A stretch of DNA of 14,839 nucleotides. It comes from Candidatus Binatia bacterium. Lineage in GTDB: Bacteria > Desulfobacterota_B > Binatia > UBA9968. A program made the position numbers and the translations under genes. Location of the stretch: the NCBI GenBank assembly GCA_025922795.1, contig JAICHC010000010.1, positions 1 to 14,839 of the forward strand, given 5' to 3'. Under the pieces are notes generated by a model. It was not told the origin of the DNA. It did no database searches and was given only the letters and a program-made list of their open reading frames with translations. This document shows positions 1 to 6,417 of the stretch, in pieces (position 1 is the stretch's first letter; every line of letters begins with the position of its first letter).

Positions 1-795
1 TAGGCGACGCCCGAGCTCGAGTTTCTGCCCGGGCGGCGTGCGCGCCCCGGTGCCGATGGTGTCGCCCCAGACCTCGGCTTCTTCAGTTGCATCTTCGAGC
101 TCCTGGGCGACTTTAATCGCTTCGGCTTGCATCCGATTGGTGGCCTGAGCTTCGATCCGTTTCAAGTCCTCCTTGAGCTGCTGGGTCTTGTGGCGCAGCA
201 AAGCCTCCGCGCCCTGGACTTCGCCGCCCATGCGCTCTCTTGCCTTCTGCAGCGCCTGCCGGCCTTCCTCGGACATCTGATCTTCCGGAATGGTGTCCGC
301 GTTGTCGTACTCATCGAGTTTTTGGCGCACCATCTCCTCTTGCTTTTGGATATCCCAGAGATCGCGCATGTCGCGGCGCGTGAAAAATTTTTCCTCGCGC
401 ACCAAGCTAAGCAGCCTTTCACCGAGGATCAAGGTCGATAATCCGGCGTGCGCCTCATTCAGCAAGGTTTGTTCGCGGAGAAAATCGTACTGAGCACCTT
501 GATGGATCGCCTGGATGAATTGCCGATTGAGCAGCGCGCTGGGGAGCACTTCGCGGTCGTGATAATAATTAATGTTATACTTGAAGAGCAGGCAAAAAAT
601 ATCCTGTAATAATGAACCGAAGTGGGGTAACAGCTTGCTCCCGCTACCCTCCAACTCACGCAGCGACGATGACTCGGCGCGCAGATGTCCCCAGACGCGC
701 CGGTCGTAGGCGTCGTTTTCGATCCAGAAACTATTCTCCGCCAGCGGCTGGAAAACCCGTTTGTCCGGCGCTTTCTTGGGACGGGCCGGCGGCAT
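1..795 (-). CDS. Probable VWA-domain (CoxE/ViaA-like) partner of MoxR ATPase, N-terminal part
   Basis: The reading frame starts at an ATG at 795 and stays open for 265 codons to the left edge, so the C-terminal half is missing. The ATG overlaps the stop of the upstream MoxR gene (TGATG), a sign of translational coupling. The visible protein has a mixed N-terminal helical region (about residues 1-165), then a long charged helix likely to form a coiled coil (about 175-243). After that comes a WGDTIGTGARTPPGQ stretch (243-257), resembling the linker that precedes the VWA domain in MoxR-associated VWA proteins. The VWA domain itself, with its metal-binding MIDAS site, would lie outside the window and is inferred, not seen. 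Such pairs are known to act as chaperone-like or metal-insertion machines (RavA-ViaA, CoxD-CoxE), but the client here is unknown. No start-site alternative is needed because of the tight overlap. Confidence 0.75.
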   Translation of the reverse strand, partial: MPPARPKKAPDKRVFQPLAENSFWIENDAYDRRVWGHLRAESSSLRELEGSGSKLLPHFGSLLQDIFCLLFKYNINYYHDREVLPSALLNRQFIQAIHQGAQYDFLREQTLLNEAHAGLSTLILGERLLSLVREEKFFTRRDMRDLWDIQKQEEMVRQKLDEYDNADTIPEDQMSEEGRQALQKARERMGGEVQGAEALLRHKTQQLKEDLKRIEAQATNRMQAEAIKVAQELEDATEEAEVWGDTIGTGARTPPGQKLELGRRL

Positions 796-1913
796 CAGAA
801 CTGCTCCAGCATGTCTTTCTGCAGCTGCTCGATCTCACTGCGCACCGTGTTGACCCGGTCCAACGGGCGGCCGAGGCGCTTGGCCTTTTCCATGATGTGA
901 TCGACTTTGATAAGAATGTTTCTGAGCTTCGTGTGGAACTCAATGAGGGCCCGGGCTCTTTCATCGCTGGTTTTACCGGGCTGCGAGGCCGAATCGCGAA
1001 TCTCTCTTGACTCATAAAGCAGCTCGGTAATTTCCTCCTCGTAGCCAAGCAACATCTCGCGAATCGTGCTGCGCACGGTTTCATGTTCCGCCGGGTCGCG
1101 CCATAGCACGTGCTCCAAAAAGAACAGATCTTTTTCTTGGACTTCCGATCCGCCTTCCAAGAAGGCATGCGCCTGGAGCAACGCGAGAGATTGACGATAA
1201 CGGCGGTCGGAGGCTTGAATATTTTTCTTGTTGAGCTCGCGCCGAATGTCCGCGATGCCGCGGTAGACATGCGAGGGTAGAGTCACATCGCGGACGGCCT
1301 GCTGCAATTCGTTGAGTTCAAGCAAGGTGATGATCGTGCGCTGCGGTTGAGCCTGGGATTCAAGCATACGCAGAAATCGAAAATCTTCGGCGATATAATT
1401 GACCACGAAGCGGAGCAGAAAACGGTCGTAGAGCGCGGTCAGCTCCTCTTCCTCCGGCAGCTCGTTGCTGGCGCCGAAAAGAGTCAGCAGCGGCACCCGC
1501 GCGATTTCTTTGCCGTTATGAAACAAGCGCTCGTTTATCAGAGTCAAAATCGCGTTTAGGATCGAAGAGTTTGCTTTAAAAATCTCATCGAGAAAAGCAA
1601 TGTGTGCCTCGGGCAGTTTGCGATTAGTGACGCGGCGATAATCGTCCTGCTCCAGGCCTTTCAAGCTGACGGCGCCGAAGACTTCCTCCGGCGTTGTGAA
1701 GCGAGTCAAAAGCCACTGGAAATAATCGGCTCCCTCGATGCGCCGGCAAAGTTCGTCGGCAAGCATAGACTTGGCCGTACCGGGGGGGCCGATGATCAGC
1801 AAGTGATTCGACGAGAGCAGCGCGCAAATTGCGCCGTCGATTAATTCGCCGCGCTCGAGAAACATCTGCCGGAGTTCGTCGCGTATGCTTTTGAGCTTTT
1901 GTTGCGGGCTCAT
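795..1913 (-). CDS. MoxR-family AAA+ ATPase, RavA-like
   Basis: A cytoplasmic AAA+ ATPase that probably remodels or activates a client together with the VWA protein encoded directly downstream. Counting from the chosen ATG (372 aa): Walker A GPPGTAKS at 42-49, Walker B IAFLDE at 105-110, the MoxR stretch INERLFHNG at about 126-134, sensor-1 ASNELP at 148-153, and the arginine-bearing LYDRFLLR at 161-168. The order and spacing of these motifs resemble RavA more than the shorter generic MoxR proteins. The C-terminal part (about 200-372) is helical and rich in Glu/Arg. The frame is open to a TTG at 1955, which would add 14 residues. The ATG at 1913 is preferred because the family match begins there, although neither start has a strong Shine-Dalgarno sequence. 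It is divergent from the oxidoreductase at 2143 across a 229-bp gap. Confidence 0.92.
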   Translation of the reverse strand: MSPQQKLKSIRDELRQMFLERGELIDGAICALLSSNHLLIIGPPGTAKSMLADELCRRIEGADYFQWLLTRFTTPEEVFGAVSLKGLEQDDYRRVTNRKLPEAHIAFLDEIFKANSSILNAILTLINERLFHNGKEIARVPLLTLFGASNELPEEEELTALYDRFLLRFVVNYIAEDFRFLRMLESQAQPQRTIITLLELNELQQAVRDVTLPSHVYRGIADIRRELNKKNIQASDRRYRQSLALLQAHAFLEGGSEVQEKDLFFLEHVLWRDPAEHETVRSTIREMLLGYEEEITELLYESREIRDSASQPGKTSDERARALIEFHTKLRNILIKVDHIMEKAKRLGRPLDRVNTVRSEIEQLQKDMLEQF

Positions 1914-2142
1914 GGTTCTGTCTTTCACGTTAGCAAAGGACTCGGTGGGAGACAAACAATGGACAAGCTTGGCACTTTCCGATATTGAGAATGAATCGGA
2001 AATTCACTCATGCGGACGCTGGTCGAGAAAGTCTACAGCGGTGAAGATGGCCGAGTACAGCAACTCTTTTGCGATAAAGTTCCAGCGGTGAAAAACTTCA
2101 AACCGAGCTTTTTAGTGGGGTGCGTTACTGTCGGAGAATTTC
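1914..2142. other. Divergent intergenic region (229 bp)
   Basis: This gap separates the minus-strand MoxR gene from the plus-strand oxidoreductase, so it should hold both promoters. I see no convincing sigma-70 hexamer pair. It contains a 47-codon ATG frame on the plus strand (2010-2153, stop inside the next gene), discussed under findings. A clear Shine-Dalgarno GGAG sits near 2132, six bases before the ATG at 2143. Confidence 0.5.
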
Positions 2143-3726
2143 ATGCCCGATAGCGAATGGGACGTCATTTTAATCGGTGCCGGACAAAATAATTTTGCCC
2201 TCGGCACGTATCTGGGCAAAGCCGGCCTCAAGACGGTGATCTGCGAAAGCCGCCTGGAAAACGGCGGGCGCTTGGCGAGCGAAGAGATCACCCTGCCCGG
2301 TTACTGGCACAACACGCTCGCTTATTTTCAGGATAACCGCGAGCTCTCACCGGTTTGGAAGGAGCTGGACTGGGCCGATCGCTATCATGCCGAGTTCGTC
2401 TCGCCGCCGGCGGTGAGCGCCTTGTTGTTCGCTGATGGACAATCCATCGCGCAACATCAATCCCTTGAGGTTACGATTTCAACGATCGAGAAATGTTCGC
2501 GTAAGGACGCTCAGTCATGGCGCGCCACTCACGATCGTTTCCATCGGCTCATCCGCGATTATTTGCCCGGGTATTACTACACCCGGCCGCAAAACACGGG
2601 TAGCGTCTTACAAAAACTCGATGCCGACCCGGATGGCAAAGAGTTTAGCCGGTTGTGGCGCATGACGCCGCGTCAGGTCGTCGACGAACTGTTCGAAAGC
2701 GATGCGGTAAAGACGCTGGTTTTATCGCAAATGGCCATTCCGCGCGGCGTTGCCTTGGATTATTCCGGCGCCGGTATCGAAGTTTTGAAAATGATTGCAG
2801 GGGATGAGAAGCCGGAACTTGCCCGCGGGGGCTCGCATTCCATCGCCCAGGTCTTGCAACGCGCTTACGTGCACAGCGGCGGCCAGATTCGCGCAGTCCA
2901 TCATGTCGAGAAGATTCTTATCGATCACGATGGACGCGCTGCCGGTATTCGGTTGCGCGACGGACGCGACTGGCAGGCGCGGGTTGCGGTCGTTTCGAAT
3001 TCCGACCCCTACTCCACCTTTATCGAAATGGTCGGCGAGGATTATTTGCCGCGCACTTTTGTCGAAAGGATCAAAGACATCAAGCTCGACGAGTTTACTT
3101 ACTTCCAAGTCCACCTGGCGCTAAAAGCGCCGGTGCGTTACGCGTTGCATGAAGCCAACGACCCCGCGGTGGGCCTAGCGATGAACGTGAGCATCGGGCC
3201 GGAAAAGCCCGCTGATCTGGACGACATGTGGAGAGAAATTCGTGCGGGTAGATTTCCAGATCATCCTTGCTTACATGCTATCTGCCCAACCGCGTTCGAT
3301 CCGCTGCAAGCGCCAAAGCCCAAACACGCCGCGTCGGTATTTGTGCCGGTGCCGTTTCGACTCGAGGGCAAAGCACCGGAGGAATGGGTGAAGCTCAAGA
3401 ATGGTTACATGGAGTCGGTTTTGAAAGTCTGGCGCCGTTACGCGACCAACCTGAGCGATGACAATATCGAGATGAAAGTCGCGATGGACCCGTTTTACAT
3501 GGCGGGCCGCTGGCCGAACATGCGGCAGGGTTCGGTGTGGGTGGCCAGAAAGATCGCGGCGCAAATGGGCGAGCAGCGGCCGATCGAACAGATCGCCGAC
3601 TACCGTACACCGATCCGAGGCCTTTACCAAGTCGGCATTGCCATGCATCCTGCCGATGCCGTCATTGCCGGCTCGGGCTATAACTGTTGGCAGGTGATGA
3701 AAGAGGATTTGCAACTGACCATTTAA
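2143..3726 (+). CDS. FAD-dependent oxidoreductase, phytoene desaturase/PYROXD2-like (paralogue 1)
   Basis: A 527-aa flavoprotein of the amine-oxidase/phytoene-desaturase superfamily. An N-terminal Rossmann segment ILIGAGQNNFALG lies at about 9-21, with Glu34 ending the second strand and LENGGR at 37-42. A C-terminal FAD-binding segment runs from PIRGLYQVG through MHPADAVIAGSGYN near residues 485-515. The third glycine of the usual GxGxxG is replaced by Asn (GAGQNN, residues 12-17), which is atypical and absent from the paralogue downstream. The protein is colinear with the product at 3830 and clearly homologous to it, so the pair arose by duplication. The substrate cannot be read from the sequence; family members oxidise or isomerise lipophilic or carotenoid-like substrates. 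The start is supported by GGAG six bases upstream. It is the first gene of a probable cluster with the second oxidoreductase, an SDR and a UbiD. Confidence 0.88.
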   Translation: MPDSEWDVILIGAGQNNFALGTYLGKAGLKTVICESRLENGGRLASEEITLPGYWHNTLAYFQDNRELSPVWKELDWADRYHAEFVSPPAVSALLFADGQSIAQHQSLEVTISTIEKCSRKDAQSWRATHDRFHRLIRDYLPGYYYTRPQNTGSVLQKLDADPDGKEFSRLWRMTPRQVVDELFESDAVKTLVLSQMAIPRGVALDYSGAGIEVLKMIAGDEKPELARGGSHSIAQVLQRAYVHSGGQIRAVHHVEKILIDHDGRAAGIRLRDGRDWQARVAVVSNSDPYSTFIEMVGEDYLPRTFVERIKDIKLDEFTYFQVHLALKAPVRYALHEANDPAVGLAMNVSIGPEKPADLDDMWREIRAGRFPDHPCLHAICPTAFDPLQAPKPKHAASVFVPVPFRLEGKAPEEWVKLKNGYMESVLKVWRRYATNLSDDNIEMKVAMDPFYMAGRWPNMRQGSVWVARKIAAQMGEQRPIEQIADYRTPIRGLYQVGIAMHPADAVIAGSGYNCWQVMKEDLQLTI

Positions 3727-3738
3727 TATCGACTTACC

Positions 3739-3806
3739 TTGAACAATTGAACCTTTGAACTTTTGAACGGCTAAGCTGGTTCAAGGTTCAAAAGTTCAAC
3801 GTTCAA
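3739..3806. repeat. Octamer-period inverted element A (TTGAACNN / GTTCAA)
   Basis: Four copies of TTGAAC occur with an exact 8-bp period (starts 3739, 3747, 3755, 3763). A short spacer and four copies of the complement GTTCAA follow (starts 3779, 3786, 3794, 3801). The inner segments 3755-3768 and 3786-3799 are perfectly complementary over 14 bp with a 17-nt loop. The element fills most of the 103-bp gap between the two paralogous oxidoreductase genes. Possible roles are an RNA hairpin that stabilises or attenuates the polycistronic transcript, a binding array for a protein, or a dispersed repeat family. There is no T-run, so it is not a classical intrinsic terminator. Confidence 0.85.
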
Positions 3807-3829
3807 AGCAGGAACTGAACACCAAGAGT

Positions 3830-5452
3830 ATGCCAAAAATTTTCGAGTACGACGGCGTCGTGATCGGCGCGGGGCACAACGGCATGATCTGCGCGGCCTA
3901 CCTGGCCAAGTGCGGCCAAAAGATCATGGTGGTGGAAAAAAACATGGAAGTCGGCGGCGGCTTGGATTCCCATGAAGACCGCAATTATCCCGGCTTCTGG
4001 CATAACATCCACTCGGTGTTTCACCGCGGCTTGATGATGCTGCCGTGGTTTAAAGACCTTGAGTTGGAGAACTTCGGTATTCATTACTACCGTCCCGACC
4101 CGGGGGTCGTCCATCACTTTCTCGACCAAACGTATCTTGGCTGGTTCGCCGACGTGAAGCGTACGGCCGAAACCATCGAGCGGTTCTCCAAGAAGGATGC
4201 TAGGTCGTTCATGGATATTTGGGCGCGCTGGCAACCGGTGGTGCAGAAGATCGTCTTTACGGAAACCTATGCGGTCCCGTTGCCGATGGCAGAGAAGCGC
4301 CCGCTCCTGGAGAAGATTCCCGAAGGCCGCGAGTATCTGAAATACTTCGACACCACGCCGGAGGAATTCGTGCTGCGTCATTTCGAACATCCGCGCGTGC
4401 GGGCGTTCATCGGTTTTCTCGGCGTCATGCGCGGCTACGAGCTCGACGCGCCGCAGACCGGTTATTTGATCCCGGCGATGATCGCCTGGGGCGTCAATCC
4501 GCAACTGTGCCGCGGAACGTCGCACGCGCTGGGCGACAACTTGGCACATATGATGTCGCATAACGGTGTCGACTACATCGAGGCGAATGGCGTCGAGCGG
4601 ATTCTCGTCGCAGAAGGCGAGGCCACGGCCGTCGTTTTGGAGGACGGCACGGTGATCAAGGCGGGCAAATTTATCGCTTCCAGCGTCAATCCGGTTGAAA
4701 CTTTTATTAAACTCGTCGGCAAGGAAAATCTGGATACGAAGTTTGCCGATTTGGCCAACAATTTTCGATTCTCGAAGACGACACCGATCTTCGCAGTCAA
4801 TCTCGCGCTGAACGAGCGACCCAAATATATCACTGAAGAGAAATACCCCGAGGTGGCCGGCTCGTTCATGCACATTGTCGGGCTGGAAGAGTACGAGGAT
4901 CTGGTTAATCTTTTTGAGGACTGTCGCAGCGGCCAATTGCCGCGCAAGCCGTTCATGAACGGTGCGACTCCTTCGTATCACGACCCGACACAGGCCCCGC
5001 CGGGCAAAGCGACCGCGTTCATGTGGCAGCTGATGACCTACAATCTTTGGGGCAATCCGCTCAACTGGGACAAGGCGCGCCACGAATGGTTCTATAAGCA
5101 GCTCGCGACCTGGCAAAAGTTTGCGCCGAATCTGGACGAGAAGAATATTCTTTCCACCGATTCGACCACGCCGCTCGACATCGAGCGCCACGACAAAAAC
5201 ATGTACTGCGGCGATTGGATGGTCGGCGAGTACTCCGGCGACCAGGCCTTGGAGAACCGGCCGTTTCCCGGTTGGGGGCAATATCGCACGCCCATTGATG
5301 GGTTATTCATGTGCGGCTCGTCTTGCCATCCCGGCGGCAATATCACCGGGGCGCCCGGTTACAACGCCGCACGCGTAATTGCCGAGTCGTTGGGAATCAA
5401 GCCGTGGTGGCAGCCGGTAGACTTCCGCGAGCATCTCAAGGGACTCAAATGA
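3830..5452 (+). CDS. FAD-dependent oxidoreductase, PYROXD2/phytoene desaturase-like (paralogue 2)
   Basis: A 540-aa flavoprotein with an intact dinucleotide-binding motif VIGAGHNGM (11-19), Glu35 at the end of strand 2 and the VGGGLDSHE segment at 40-48. The C-terminal FAD signature is PIDGLFMCGSS then HPGGNITGAPGYNAAR. The GAGHNG and HPGGxxxGxPGxN signatures are typical of the PYROXD2 branch of the phytoene-desaturase superfamily. Length is normal for the family (about 520-560). It lies 103 bp after its paralogue, with the octamer-period hairpin element in between. The Shine-Dalgarno sequence is weak: AGGA is about 16 bases away and AAGAG is too close, so the ATG at 3830 is chosen because the family N-terminus fits. 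The substrate is unknown. The long antisense frame across this gene is a codon-bias shadow. Confidence 0.9.
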   Translation: MPKIFEYDGVVIGAGHNGMICAAYLAKCGQKIMVVEKNMEVGGGLDSHEDRNYPGFWHNIHSVFHRGLMMLPWFKDLELENFGIHYYRPDPGVVHHFLDQTYLGWFADVKRTAETIERFSKKDARSFMDIWARWQPVVQKIVFTETYAVPLPMAEKRPLLEKIPEGREYLKYFDTTPEEFVLRHFEHPRVRAFIGFLGVMRGYELDAPQTGYLIPAMIAWGVNPQLCRGTSHALGDNLAHMMSHNGVDYIEANGVERILVAEGEATAVVLEDGTVIKAGKFIASSVNPVETFIKLVGKENLDTKFADLANNFRFSKTTPIFAVNLALNERPKYITEEKYPEVAGSFMHIVGLEEYEDLVNLFEDCRSGQLPRKPFMNGATPSYHDPTQAPPGKATAFMWQLMTYNLWGNPLNWDKARHEWFYKQLATWQKFAPNLDEKNILSTDSTTPLDIERHDKNMYCGDWMVGEYSGDQALENRPFPGWGQYRTPIDGLFMCGSSCHPGGNITGAPGYNAARVIAESLGIKPWWQPVDFREHLKGLK

Positions 5453-5457
5453 AAAAT

Positions 5458-5560
5458 TGGAGTGATGGAGTGTTGGAGTGAACGCGGGTTGGAGTACTGG
5501 AGTGGTGGAGTGATGGGTCCGAAACCCAATACTCCAGTACTCCACCAGTCCATCACTCCA
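5458..5560. repeat. Octamer-period inverted element B (TGGAGTNN / NNACTCCA)
   Basis: Six TGGAGT units start at 5458, 5466, 5474, 5490, 5498 and 5506, all on one 8-bp grid with one divergent unit at 5482. A short hairpin TGGGT-CCGAA-ACCCA lies at 5514-5528. Then the complement ACTCCA follows on its own 8-bp grid at 5531, 5539, 5547 (AGTCCA) and 5555. The whole element folds as a long, register-shiftable hairpin between the second oxidoreductase and the SDR. Its right arm ends at 5560, directly against the GGGAG ribosome-binding site (5561-5565) of the SDR. It has the same design as element A but an unrelated hexamer. Confidence 0.88.
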
Positions 5561-5570
5561 GGGAGTGGTT

Positions 5571-6314
5571 GTGAGGCTTGAGGCGAAAGTTGCCATCGTG
5601 ACCGGCGGGGCGCGCCATATCGGCGCGGCTTATTGTCGCAAACTTGCCGAAGAGGGTGTTGCGGTCGTCATTGCCGATATCCTTGACGGTGAACCCGTTG
5701 CGAACGAAATTCGCTCGAAGGGCGGTAAAGCGCTCGCGCTCAAAGTCGATGTGTCCAAGGAACACGATACCAATCGCATGGCCGCCGAGACGGTGAAGGC
5801 CTTCGGCCGTATCGACATTCTCGTCAACAACGCCGCCATCTTCATCAACATCCAGCGTCATCCATTTTATGAAATCACCGCGGATGAATGGGATCGCGTC
5901 TCGGCGGTCAACATCAAAGGGCCGTTCCTTTGCGCCAAGGCGGTTTTCCCGCAGATGAAAGAACAGCAGGCCGGCAAGATCATCAATATCTCTTCTTCCA
6001 CCGCGTACTGGGGCACCCCCAACTTTCTTCACTACGTCGCTTCAAAAGCGGCGCTGATCGGGATGACCCGTTCGCTCGCGCGCGAAGTTGGCAGTTACGG
6101 CATCTGTGTCAACGCGATCGCCCCGGGACTGGTGGAGCACGAAGGCCAGAACGCGCCCAAGGCACTCACCGAGTTGCAGCTCAAAGACCGTTCCATCAAG
6201 CGGCTGCAGACGCCCGCGGATCTCATGGGGACGCTGGTTTTTCTCTGTTCCTCCGACAGTGACTTTATGACCGGGCAGGCGATCGTCGTCGATGGGGGCA
6301 GCATTTTTCATTGA
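5571..6314 (+). CDS. Short-chain dehydrogenase/reductase (classical SDR)
   Basis: A 247-aa classical SDR, a cytoplasmic NAD(P)-dependent alcohol/ketone oxidoreductase. The cofactor motif TGGARHIG is at 11-18. Asp36 at the end of the second strand suggests NAD(H) preference. The sequence also shows Asp60, NNAA at 86-89, Asn114, and the catalytic Ser142/Tyr155/Lys159 set (Y-V-A-S-K). The C-terminus TGQAIVVDGG is typical. The GTG at 5571 is preferred to the in-frame GTG at 5565, because GGGAG at 5561-5565 then has a five-base spacer and the protein begins VRLEAKVAIVTGG, as in most family members. It lies between the two FAD oxidoreductases and the UbiD, so it probably acts on the same substrate pool. 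Specificity cannot be assigned. Confidence 0.92.
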   Translation: MRLEAKVAIVTGGARHIGAAYCRKLAEEGVAVVIADILDGEPVANEIRSKGGKALALKVDVSKEHDTNRMAAETVKAFGRIDILVNNAAIFINIQRHPFYEITADEWDRVSAVNIKGPFLCAKAVFPQMKEQQAGKIINISSSTAYWGTPNFLHYVASKAALIGMTRSLAREVGSYGICVNAIAPGLVEHEGQNAPKALTELQLKDRSIKRLQTPADLMGTLVFLCSSDSDFMTGQAIVVDGGSIFH

Positions 6315-6330
6315 CAAATTGCTGTTCCAA

Positions 6331-6348
6331 CGTCCTGAATCGAGGACG
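6331..6348. repeat. Short hairpin between SDR and UbiD genes
   Basis: CGTCCT and AGGACG form a perfect 6-bp stem with a 6-nt loop in the 103-bp gap. A second small GC hairpin (CCGGC-TC-GCCGG) follows at once. There is no T-run, so it may be an RNA-processing or stability structure, or have no function. Confidence 0.3.
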
Positions 6349-6417
6349 CCGCCGGCTCGCCGGATCGCACGCCTCACTTCTCCAGTCTTTTGAGCGAATT
6401 GTACAAAAAAGTCTCTG

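Noticed and set aside
127..441. A 104-codon plus-strand frame near the left edge
   Set aside because: It is antisense to the VWA-partner coding frame, which is open without interruption from 795 to the window edge and overlaps the MoxR stop in a coupled arrangement.
1969..1987. TTGGCAC...TTGAG as a sigma-54 promoter upstream of the first oxidoreductase
   Set aside because: The distance between the GG and the would-be GC element is about four bases too long and the -12 part reads TTGAG, not TTGC(A/T).
3803..5281. A 492-codon open frame on the minus strand
   Set aside because: It lies antisense to the well-supported FAD oxidoreductase at 3830-5452. Its composition (many His, Arg, Val, Leu) is the mirror of the sense codon bias, and it shows no family motif.
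5458..5560. Possible CRISPR-like or tandem-repeat array
   Set aside because: Units are only 6 bp with 2-bp spacers and flip orientation at the centre. CRISPR repeats are about 23-47 bp, directly repeated, with spacers of similar length.
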